Assembly: GCA_002900995.3 (NCBI GenBank)
Contig: CM035310.1
Span: 1,848,138 to 1,912,137 of the forward strand
DNA from: Ganoderma boninense
Lineage: Eukaryota; Basidiomycota; Agaricomycetes; Polyporales; Polyporaceae
Direction: 5' to 3'
DNA length: 64,000 bases
The translations under genes and the position numbers were made by a program. Positions 13,434-24,705 of this stretch are shown one piece after another (positions within the stretch are counted from its first letter, which is position 1; each line of letters starts with the position of its first letter). Below the pieces are notes generated by a model that was not told the origin of the DNA, did no database searches, and saw only the letters and a list, made by a program, of their open reading frames with translations.

Positions 13434-13895
13434 TCAACTCCTACGCTCTTTTGGTTTCTTCGATGGGGTCGGCCAGCTTCCGCCGAAGCCGTACCGCGAC
13501 GACAACGACCCAAAGACGCTCTGGTAGTCCTTTCCCGGTCTTGAGTCGGATCCCTGCTCCACCTCCTGCTCCCTCTGAATCCTGCTCGACCGCGTGTCGC
13601 GATCTTCACGTCGCTTCTTCTTCGTCTCCGTGTCCCCCTTGGAACGGATGTGGGTCGGGACAGATGTCATGGGACCCCATCCGTACTGCGACTGCAGCAG
13701 GCCGAAAGACTTTGAGTAGTCCTTTTGCATTCCTTGTGACGCTGATGGCAATGTCGAAGAGATGGAAGAGGACGATGAGGACGGCGACGATGATGATGTG
13801 GGCCTAAGAGGCGTGGTTGAGGACGTGCTCGTTGTGGTGTTCACCGAAACCAGCGACGGCGTCGAGGGAAATGATGATGTGTAGCTCGAAGGCAT
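13434..13895 (-). CDS. Small Ser-rich protein with a duplicated KDYxxxFGxLxSxYGxG motif
   Basis: Intronless frame of 153 residues, not recognised by function. Residues 1-54 are very rich in Ser, Thr and Pro, with runs of serine. Residues 58-74 read KDYSKSFGLLQSQYGWG and residues 122-138 read KDYQSVFGSLSSRYGFG, so one 17-residue motif occurs twice. Between them is a basic, charged linker (KKKRREDRD and similar) that could be a nuclear signal. The protein ends SKKPKERRS. No signal peptide or membrane helix is visible, and disorder is likely outside the motifs. The paired motif is the main reason to believe this is a real gene. It sits upstream of UTP10 on the same strand and divergent from the permease. 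Confidence 0.75.
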   Translation of the reverse strand: MPSSYTSSFPSTPSLVSVNTTTSTSSTTPLRPTSSSSPSSSSSSISSTLPSASQGMQKDYSKSFGLLQSQYGWGPMTSVPTHIRSKGDTETKKKRREDRDTRSSRIQREQEVEQGSDSRPGKDYQSVFGSLSSRYGFGGSWPTPSKKPKERRS

Positions 13896-15214
13896 TGTGA
13901 CGGCAGTGTTTGGGGAGTTGAGCGACGACGATTGGGTGGTTATGGTGGCAGTGGTGTGGATGTGGGCGTTACTTCTGTGTAACTAGACTATGTGGCTAGA
14001 GTCGTCGATGTGGATGATGGAGAGGTTTTTTTTGTGGGGGGACTCTTGCTCACGCATTGTCGACTTTATACTGACGTCTGAAGGTGCAGTGGACCCAACT
14101 CGCTCACGTTCGGTAGGGAAATGCGCAGTGGCTACGAGCTCAGCGCAGTTCTCCGATCGCCAAGTCGGACTATGCATGACTCGACCGAGGGTGCGGGAGC
14201 GCAGAATCGCCGCATCAAGATTTTCGTTTGAACTTGCAGTGGAAGAGAACTAGCGACACGCATTTGATGATTTGAATACTGCGGGCGGTCCGCGTCGGTC
14301 GTAACTTCCAGGCTCCAGCAGTGACTCAACAAGACTCACCAATGTGTCGGTGACACTGTGCACCCAATCCGGGCCCGGAGTCAGCCTGTAACGCGCCAAT
14401 GGCCGGTAGCCGTGCCCGATCATTCTCGAGACCGAGCTTGTCGGAGCCGGTCATCATCCAGTGACTCACACCTCTTGTCTTTCAAGCTCCATACTCAACG
14501 CCAACACAGGACAATCACGCTGTGCAACATGATTTATGGTCTGCACCTTCCTGACATAGAGCACAATTTGGATCTGAAGAACATGGCAGCTGCGCAGGTT
14601 TGTGGCCCAACTGCGCGCTGTGCCGCTAGCAATGCACAGACGCGGACCCAAACGATTTGTACGCAGTCGTCAATGACGTCTCATTGGCTGTCTGGCTAGC
14701 AAAATCTCAAACGCAAGGAAACAGATGATAGTGCCAATTTTACAAAGGTATGAGTTGCTTGACTTGTGGGTTGGGGACTAAGTAAATAACCACCAGCGGC
14801 GCGACCCAATAGTGTCTGTGAGGAGGACGTGCGACAAGGAGCTGTATGAGGAGCGCCCTGCCAAGGGGCCGGTGCTAAGTATGCAGAGTCCGCCTCTGTG
14901 ATGGTTCTCATGGCACGATCGTCAAGGTAAGTATATAGAAGCTCCACCGAAGTCGTGCACAAATATTGATGCTCGCCTTTTCTACTTAGGAACTGGTCAC
15001 GAGGTCCCCGCCGGCGCTCATCAGGGCTATCATGCAAATTGAAAGGCGCATACATATGCCGTCACTTTTTGCTCGGCTGCCCTGCTGCGGGTCCTGTCGC
15101 ACGAGCATCTTATCGTCAGAGCTTCCTGCACTGGGGCCCCGCTCGGCGTTGGATAAGGGTCTGAGCTGAACGTCAGCGCTGAACTCTCGGCCTTATCTGC
15201 CACCACCACCATCC
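13896..15214. other. Divergent intergenic region (small gene / permease)
   Basis: About 1.3 kb between two divergent start codons. On the minus strand TATAAA lies at 14065-14070, about 170 bases upstream of the small gene, and may be its TATA box. A C-rich pyrimidine leader precedes the permease ATG. No convincing gene is seen. Confidence 0.45.
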
Positions 15215-17536
15215 ATGTCTTCCTCGGACTCCCAAGAGAAGCTCGACGACGTCAAGTTTGCACCCGCCGACGGTCGACGTCCTCGACGCCTCCGACGATG
15301 GCTTCCTCGAGCAGATGGGCTACAAGCAAGAGTTTCGACGCGACTTCACCTTTCTCGGGCTCTTCTCTCTCGTCTCCTCCGAGCTGGCCATCCTTCCTGG
15401 TGTCGCAGGTACCATCTGGTGTGCTCTGTCCTTCATGCCATCTCTTTTGGTAGCATTCTCAAATTTTCAAGGTACACGATGGGATACATGGGCCTTGTGG
15501 GAATGACCTGGGGCTGGTTTGTTGCCGCCGTAATGGGCCAGGTACGTGTTCCGAATGTGCTAGCAGTCTCCTTCGATGCCCACTGTTGCCCCAGTTCCTC
15601 GCCTACTCCTTGGCTGAGCTGTCCAGCGCGTACCCGACATCCGGTGGTTTGTACTACTGGGCGTACATGACCGCGCCGCCCAAGTACAAGCTGCTGTCCT
15701 GCTACGTCGTTGCGTGGTCCATGATCATCTCGACCCCACTGGCCTGTGTCTCCATCACGTATTCGGTGAGCGCAAACACTCCTCTCGAATGGCCTTGTGA
15801 CATATCATGAACTTTGTCTCCAGGCTGCCCAGTTGCTCGTCGCCGCCTTTCAACTGGCATATCCCAACTATGCTGCGGAGCCGTGGCACATTTATCTCGT
15901 GTATCTCGGCATGATGTTGTGAGTGCTAAAAGTCCTACGACCTTGTCGATGTTGTCTGAAAGGATGCTTGAACAGCTTGTCCTATCTTATTATCTGCCTC
16001 CCTACTAAATACGTTTCCTGGTTCAATATTTGGGCCAACGCATTGGGAATTGTCATCCTCAGTGAGCTTATCGTTATCGCCTTGCCCTCTGTCGCTCATG
16101 TGCTATTTGGGCAGTTGTTCTCACTATCCTATTGCCGGTAAAAGCAGAGACCCTGAACTCTGGAAAGGCCATCTTCACTCAGGCACGCCCCTTCGGTCTT
16201 TCCAGAGGTCAAATCGCACTTATCTCTATCGCTGCAGGCATACAACCAGCTAGACTGGCCTGCGGGATGGTCTTTGTGCGTCTGCCACCCCCCGGTTTTT
16301 TTAGAACGCCGACGGAGCTGAACACTTCTCCCCCGGTCAGCTGCATGACGTTCCTGTCCGCCACCTGGACGCTCAGCGGATATGGTTCGCAATCTTCCAA
16401 ACACAGTTCTGCGTTTCACGCTCAAGTGGCATGCCACGTTCCCCAGATGTCGCCGCCCACGTCGCTGAAGAGACACACAACGCTGCGGTCACTGTCCCCG
16501 CGCCATGATATGGGCCACATGGACGGGCACGTTTCGTGCGTCCAACCTGCGCCTGCAATTGTTCTAACTTTGCATGGAACTGACTATCGCTTCCGCAGTC
16601 GGCTTCGTCTACCTGATTTCGCTCGCACTGTGCTCGTGGACATCGATACCTTGATGTCAGACGACCTCGGGCAACCCCTCGGCACACTCTTTGCTCAGGT
16701 CCTCGGTACCAAGGCGGGGATCGCGTTCATGATTATCAACGCGTTCTGCCAGATGGCCTGCGGTATCGCCTTCGTGAGTGCACTCTCTTCATGTTCCTTC
16801 TTCTGAACTGGCCAACCGACGTACGCCTTCTCTTGCAAGTTCGTCGCGGCCTCGCGCATCTTCTTTGCGTACGCGCGTGACCGCGCCCTCCCCTTCTCCG
16901 GCTGGCTCTCGCGCGTCTCGCCGCGCACGCAGACGCCGAACAACGCGTCCCTCTTCGTGTTCCTAACCTCGGCGGCGTTCGGTGCGATCTCGATCGGGTC
17001 CGACACCGCGTTCGAGGCGTTCTTCTCGGGGTCGACGCTGGCCGGCCAGATCGGGTACATCCTTCCCGTCCTGGGACGCTGTCTTTACGAGGACAACCCC
17101 GAATACCGCAACGGGCCGTTCAACCTCGGACGGTTCTCGCGCCTCATTCGGTGGGTGGCGGTCGCGTGGAACTTCTTCATCTGCCCGTTGGTCAGCTTGT
17201 GAGTGATTGAAACTTGTGCGTCTGTGGGCTTTGCGCTGACGGGTGTTTCAGCCCTGAAGGACCTAACCGTAAGTGCAATAGGAATGAAGATGCAGTGTGA
17301 CTTTTCGTAGCTGACGTCAGCGTGTTGCAGCTTCTGCGGTGGACATGAACTGGGCAGTGGTGATATATGTGTAAGTCTTGCATTGGCGAATCGACCCCCA
17401 AAGACTTATCACTGTGCTTGTCTCCCACAGCCCGTTCCAGATCATCGCCATGGCTTATTGGTGGTTCCTGGGATACAAAACATTCAAGGGTCCCCGTCCA
17501 AACTTGCAAGGTCTTGCCGATCTGAAGGCCCAGTGA
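15215..17536 (+). CDS. APC-superfamily amino-acid / GABA-type permease
   Basis: Twelve-helix plasma- or vacuolar-membrane transporter importing amino acids, GABA or choline-like substrates by proton symport. Signature segments, in order: FLEQMGYKQEFRRDF; helix 1 ending GVAGTIWYTMGYMG; the ACT-family block AELSSAYPTSGGLYYWA; KYVSWFNIWANALGIVIL; DWPAGWSF then LSATWTLSGY; AAHVAEETHNAAVTVP; QVLGTKAGIAFMIINAF; a segment around FFAYARDRALPFSGWL; NWAVVIYVPFQIIAMAYWW. Stop TGA is at 17534-17536. About ten introns are implied. The intron at 16183-16237 appears to use a GC donor. The expected reading loses one base near 15270, 16498 and 16635, breaking an otherwise full-length and well conserved gene. 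Errors are likelier than decay. The exact substrate cannot be told from sequence. Confidence 0.85.
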
Positions 17537-18316
17537 CGCGCGCCTTACCTGTTATTTCTTGGTGGGTGCTCTTTATGCACTACCTTGCGGCTCTTTGCTG
17601 TCACTTTCAACGACTCGATCACGCCACTGTTCAATTGAACAACTTTCGCTGTATTGTATCCCGCTATGTTGTAATCCATGCTGTGTTGCTTTTATCTTGT
17701 GATAAGGGACAGGGACTTTGCTTCCATGATGCGACAGTATTCCTCCAAACATGCCTGCCTTCAATATTTGAAACTACAACTACTCTGTCTTACTGGCTGA
17801 ATCACCCCTGAAGTCCTTTATGGGTCGCTTTTTCTTCCGTCTGCTGCCGCTTTGGGTCTGGAAGGAGCACCTAACCATTTGGCGTTCCGTAGATGATGAC
17901 GTGATCTCCTCGTGTCTAGGCGCTTACCATCTCAAGTGCGGGCGATTGCGCCATCACAATCCTCATGCATGGGTACCAAATGGATACACCAGTTCGGTGG
18001 CGATGTAGATGCCCGGAGAAGCCTATCCGAGGGCCCAATTCCTTTGTCAATTTCGTCATTGGCAAAGTGCTATGTGTCGGCCTTTACAAATCAACCAGTG
18101 CGATCAGTCACCATCGAGACTCGCAAACATGAGCTAAGATATCGTCCCTTCACATTCTATTCTAACCTATTCCCACCAGTATCTCCATTAGTAAGATACA
18201 CCGGGGGAAGGGGTATAAAGCCGTCGTCGTCGTCGTCCAGGACTCCAGCATCACCAGCATTCCAACCCACCACGTTTTACAGCAATTTCCTATAGATCTC
18301 TTCTCGAAAGCCACTC
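17537..18316. other. Intergenic region upstream of OYE1
   Basis: Carries the 3' flank of the permease and the promoter of the ene-reductase, including a short (CGT)n run near 18221-18235. No gene is supported. Confidence 0.5.
18214..18219 (+). promoter_or_regulatory. TATA box of OYE1
   Basis: TATAAA in the context GGGGTATAAAGCC, about 100 bases upstream of the ATG at 18317, a usual spacing for fungal genes. Confidence 0.6.
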
Positions 18317-19802
<1,486 letters not shown>

Positions 19803-20302
19803 TTCGGAATGGACTCCCAGAGCTCATGATGAGCTCGGAGATGGAGACCGTGATTCTAAACTGTAGATCATAGATGTTGCTAGTGTACGTTAGATTATAG
19901 TAGATGAAACTATGACGATACAGCCGACGACCCCACATGCTGTGGTAATCTGAATTGCTCAGCGTGGAAGCTCGCGCAAAAGGCCGGCTAGCATGAGACA
20001 GGTATACATTTGAGGTTTACTGATGATGAGACATATTATCATCCTAACCACTTCAAAAGGCGTCTACGCTGGACGTCGTATGATGAACACCCCCGTCCAC
20101 CCCCCAGATTCCTTTCATATTGCATGGTTGGTCACTCACCGGAACAGCGCCTGAATATTCAATATGTAGAGCTAGAGTCTGGCACTCAGAGTTTTCCGGA
20201 TCGTACTGAATTTGCAGACACCGTTGAGGTTACAAACTTATCCGATGAAGAACAATGACCCACCGACGGCTGAATCGCTGCCCCTCCGTGCAGTATACTC
20301 TT
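19803..20302. other. Convergent 3' region of OYE1 and HIS2
   Basis: Two genes end toward each other here. No gene or repeat is seen. The small open frame around 20010-20258 has no support. Confidence 0.5.
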
Positions 20303-21380
20303 CTACTCGCCATGCTTCCAAAACTTGTGCTCCCACCATTGACCAACAAGACGTTGCGGGGACACGTTCCTGCCGGCGGTGTTCTGGGACGACGATGTAC
20401 GAAGGACCCAGAGTTCTGTTATTGCTACTCTCTGGCCGTACTCCACCAAACGATGGTAGTTGAGCCCGACAGCGTGCGGTCCATGACTGTCGTCCGATAA
20501 TGCGAAGCGTCCACCATGCTGAAGGATAACCTACAATGGGACAAGCCTCGTAAGGAGCATAACGCGGAGGATGAGAACTGCGGGGACTCCACCTTCACGA
20601 CGTCTTCTCCAGGGTAAGCATCATTCCACCCTTTCCGAAAAGCAGCGGCGTTGAGCTCAAACAGGGCCCCGTATGAGATGGCGAACTTGATATTCCTGAT
20701 GATTTTATCCAAGGCAGCGGGATAGTCGGAGAACCGTATAGTTGGGTTGTAGAGTCGACACAGATCAAAGTGGCCGATTATTTCGGGACGGAAGCGTTGC
20801 ATGAGCTCGTACTGGGCCTCGAAGTACGAACAGAGGAACGCCTCCATCCGATCGTGATCGGAGGCAGATGGCGAGGAAAAGCTGTTTAATGCCTTGTCAA
20901 ACGTATCGCGATCGAAGTCGATTGGGATGGCATTGACATGATGGACGGAGCCGACGAGGTACTCGATGCGCGATCCGGCGGTTTGCAGGAGATCTGAGAG
21001 CTTGTTGAGATCTGACGAGGTGATGTATTCCGTCTCGAGTCCAACCAACAGATTTATTTGGTCGGAGTAGCGGGTCCTCAGTCTGTGAGCTTCGTCAAGG
21101 AAGGCGTTGAACTGGGATGTCAACGCCTCAAGCGGCATGTCAACCTGGGTTGCCCCGTTGGGCGATGGTGGATTCAGCATTATCGACAGTATCAGAGGAT
21201 ATGAAACTGCCGATTGCGGACCTCTTCAGGATAAAGGTCGGTAGTACGATATCGAGGAACGTGCTCTGTGAGCCCGAATGTTTCGAAACCTCGATGGATG
21301 GCTTCCTGAACGACTTCTTCGAGGGTACCGACGGCATGTTTGCAGAACTGGCCGGAGTGCGAATGATGACTATGGGGCAT
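20303..21380 (-). CDS. HIS2: Histidinol-phosphatase (PHP family)
   Basis: Removes phosphate from L-histidinol phosphate in the penultimate part of histidine biosynthesis, with a metal-dependent PHP-domain active site. The start MPHSHHSHSGQFCKHAV gives the first metal-binding His cluster. It is followed by TFGLTEHVPRY, LVGLETEYI, EYLVGSVHHVN, IGHFDLCRLYNP and, after the last intron, GGRFALSDDSHGPHAVG, all typical metal-ligand blocks of fungal His2. Two introns fit well: one after LYPEE, joining to VDMPLEAL, and one after GEDVVK, joining to VILQHGG. The C-terminus is EHKFWKHGE, with stop TAG at 20303-20305. Length is about 330 residues, normal for the family. Its promoter is shared with the divergent regulator. 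Confidence 0.92.
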
Positions 21381-21665
21381 TGTGGCTATAGAAGAATCCG
21401 GTTACGATCTTATTTTTATGGTTGGTAGAATTGGAGATAGCTTACTGACGTGGGCAGACCTGGGGGCCTTTTGCTCAAGGTTAGGCTGAGATTGCTTTCG
21501 TTTGTTGGAGCGCTCATCCTCGCTCATCGCGGTTTGCAGGCGCTTGCGGAGATAGCAGATAAGTAGGTGCTGACTCAGCCACGCTGGAGCGTAAGCCCCA
21601 GGTACTAGGTAGGCCCTGCGTCTGCCGTTTCCCCGAGTTCGCCTCTCAGCTCATCATGCTCTTAT
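21381..21665. promoter_or_regulatory. Short divergent promoter between HIS2 and the Zn2Cys6 regulator
   Basis: Only about 285 bases separate the two divergent start codons, so regulatory elements are likely shared. No clear TATA box is seen on either strand. Confidence 0.4.
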
Positions 21666-24633
21666 ATGACACCATGTAGGCCCTCAGTGGACCATCATCG
21701 ACATCCCTCTCACCACTATGACCGACCTACTGAACGCTGGAAACACCGCGGACGGTCCCGGGACGCTTCCGGCAGAAGCACAGGAAAACCCAAGCAAACT
21801 AGGCGGCGGCAGAGGCTGAGTTGCGTCGAATGCACACGAAGAAGACAGGTCAGTCGTCCTATCTGCTATGTCCGACTCCTACCACAAGCGCTCCCTTTCA
21901 ACCCCAAATCCAGAGGCCTTGTCAATGTGTACTGACCACGACCATCCTAGAAATGTGACCGTCAGATCCCTTGTGCCCTTTGTATATCTCGTGGCGTTCC
22001 ACACCTGTGCAAATGGGAGCCAATTCTCGCTCGCCCCGACCCCCAACGTCCTCCTGACGATGCTCCACCTGCTACACAGCCTCAGAGCACCATTGCGTCC
22101 CTCACTGCGCGCATAGCTGCTCTCGAAGACGTTATCGTCAAGCAGAATCTTCAGCTCACCTGGGGAGGTTCCATCGAGATTGTCGATCCAGCCAGCACTC
22201 CAAAATGCTCGAGCACGTCTTGCCTTTCGACCCTTCCTGAGGCTACGGATGCTCATCTTGACATTCCTCGGGAACTAGCGCGCCGATGAGTACTAACTCA
22301 CGACCTCCCAGCCCCGACTCAGTCTCTTCAGATGATCCTGGATCATCCAGAGCAAACCTTGCCCTCTCGCGGGTCGATACCGAGGTCCAGCTCGCTGCTG
22401 CTAAGATGGCCCAAGTCACTCTCGCCCCTCCCAACGAGTTCGTGGGGGCCGGGACCATCTTCGGCGCAATCCATAAGGTCTGTACGTACGCCTTCACCCC
22501 ACCCTCTCTGCAGATATCTGAAAACATGGTCAGCTCGGAGACATGCAGAATTACAGATACCCATACCCACGCTCAGGACCCACCACTTTAAATACCCCCC
22601 TTAACCCTAACGACAATCCGCTCACAAACCCCATTTCGCGCCTTGTGGCTAGCCTCCCACCCAGAACCGTAGTCAACAGCTTGGTCGAAGCCTATTTCGC
22701 AGAACGTGATTGGAATTACGGGCTCCCGGGCGTTTGGTTCAGGACCGCATGCCAGCAGATGTGGGACCACCTCGATACGCCGTGTCCAGGGCGTACATGT
22801 CAAGCGGTCGGAGGATGTTCGCGTTGTGCGCGGGAAATCAGCCCGAACTGGCTAGCGCTTCTCTTTGCGGTTCTTGCCCATGCACCTCAGAGGTTTGAGG
22901 GTTATACCTCAAAGTCGTTTTTCATCAAGGCCGTGGAAGCCCGCCGACTGGTTGAAGACACTATGCTTTTCTATCGCCAGTACTCTTCTCCGTCGTCTCA
23001 GTCTGTGGTGCACGGTGTCTCGCTTGGCTGTCTTGCCGCTGCCCTACTTGCGTGCTGGCTTTCCGACCACGGTAGGCCGAGCGACGCGTGGAAGCTGACG
23101 GGTACGGCGATTCGGCAGGCGCAGGCCGCCGGACTCCATCGTGACCCGACGTGGTACAAGTGGGAGAAGATGGATGCGCAAGAGTGCGAGTTGCGTTCGC
23201 TTGCCTGGTGGTACCTCATTATATCCGATAGGCAAGGCTCCACAATACATAACGCTCGGACGTTTCATGGACTCACGCAGGTCTCAGACTCAATTCGATG
23301 ATCCTCGGGAGACCCATCATGGCTGGCCAAGGCACATTCGATGTCAAGCTGATGCCTGGTGCAGTCCATGGTGATAATTCGGACAATCCCCGTGTACATT
23401 TCCAGCAGGCGATGATCACGCTCGCGCAAGTTATCGAGGAGGTCGTCAGCAACGTCAGTACTCATGTTGATACTTGTCCCAGACGACTCTTCTCACTGCA
23501 CCTCCAGGGTCTTTCAATCCGCCGACATCTTACGCGGCTGTTCTGGAGACGGACAAGAAGCTCCAGGTATGGCACTCGACACTCCATCCGTCCCTTGACT
23601 GGCGGCGACCACACGCCACGTCAAAGAACCCCAGCCCCCAGGAACGCGACGTCTTCTACCAGCGGCACACATCCGCCTCGTACTTCCTCGGGGCCCTGAT
23701 GAACCTCCACCGGCCGTACCTTATGCGCGAGCCCCCCATCCTCCCACTCCCAGGGCGCAGCGTAGTGCAGAACCCCAGCCGCGAGCGCTGCATTGATGCT
23801 GCGATGGAGCTCGTGCGCATCCTCTGTGATGCTCACGAGGAAGCCGCGCGGTGGGGCGTGGGCGCGGGGGGCGGCGAGCAACAGGTCTCCGCTGTTCTGT
23901 TCCACTACGCGTACTGTGCGTTCGACGGTACCGTAGCGCTCGTCGGCGCGCTCTCCCAGGACCCGCCCTACCCTAGGGCGGAGGAGTGCCTTGCGCTCAT
24001 ATACCGCGCGACGCGCATGCTCGAGGACATCAAGCTCGCGCACGACCTGGACGCCGCACGGCGAGGCGAGGCGAACATCGCGGCCCGCGCGATCACCATC
24101 CTCGCGGCGCTCCGCAAGGCGGGGAGGTGGGACGAGCGGTTTGGGCGCAAGAACGGCACACCGCTTGCGTGCAGCTTGGTGGATGCCCACGTCGCTGCAC
24201 CCGCGTCTTCCTGTTCCCCTGTGTCAGAGCCCCCTGGCAACTTGCATGAACTTGGGGGTCTCATGCTCGGGGGCTACCCGTTTGACCCTGCGCAGTTTAG
24301 CGGGGCCCGGTTTGATGCGCATGCCCAGCCTGCGACTTCGGCGATACCGTTTTTGAGTACTGGTGGACAGGCACCAGTGCTGCCCCATTTGCTGGGCTGC
24401 AGTCCGCGGTAATGAACCAGGCAACAGAGCGGCCAGGAGACTTGCTGGACCTAGGGATTTACGCGTCTTTGATGGCTCCCCTGCAGATGGACCCGTCTTG
24501 GTCGAGGGGGGCCGCCCAGAGCATGGCCATGCCGTTTGAGATGCTGCAGAGCAGCGAGAACGACATCGACTGGGGTGCGGTTATGAACTCGACAAGCGAC
24601 GGGGGCGCCGGGATGAACTGGTCCATCGGCTGA
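21666..24633 (+). CDS. Zn2Cys6 transcription factor with fungal-specific domain
   Basis: Nuclear DNA-binding regulator. The binuclear zinc cluster is split by an intron: RLSCVECTRRRQ joins KCDRQIPCALCISRG and PHLCKWE, giving the six cysteines. A short coiled-coil-like region (IAALEDVIVKQNLQL) follows. After a low-complexity linker comes the middle homology region: MQNYRYPYPRSG, VVNSLVEAYF, NWLALLFAVLAHAPQR, FIKAVEARRLVEDTMLF, WKLTGTAIRQAQAAGLHRD and ILGRPIMAGQGTFDV. The join at SDR/LNSMILGRP requires a GC-AG intron at 23232-23287. A frame change near 22285 is either an intron with a weak donor or a one-base loss. The last exon ends GGAGMNWSIG. The start at 21666 is the first in-frame ATG and is uncertain. 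It could control nearby redox or terpene genes, but no target is shown. Confidence 0.85.
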
Positions 24634-24705
24634 TCGTCGCGTTTGCAAAAGATATCCCTAAACACAACTCATACTGTAATACGACTTTGGTGTAGATTCA
24701 GACGT

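Noticed and set aside
5897..16638. Programmed ribosomal frameshifting as the cause of the frame changes
   Set aside because: The sites share no slippery heptamer or spacing, occur in unrelated genes and mostly act as one missing base. Sequence error is the simpler reading.
23621..24190. 189-residue minus-strand frame
   Set aside because: Shadow of the Zn2Cys6 regulator, whose conserved frame is on the plus strand here.
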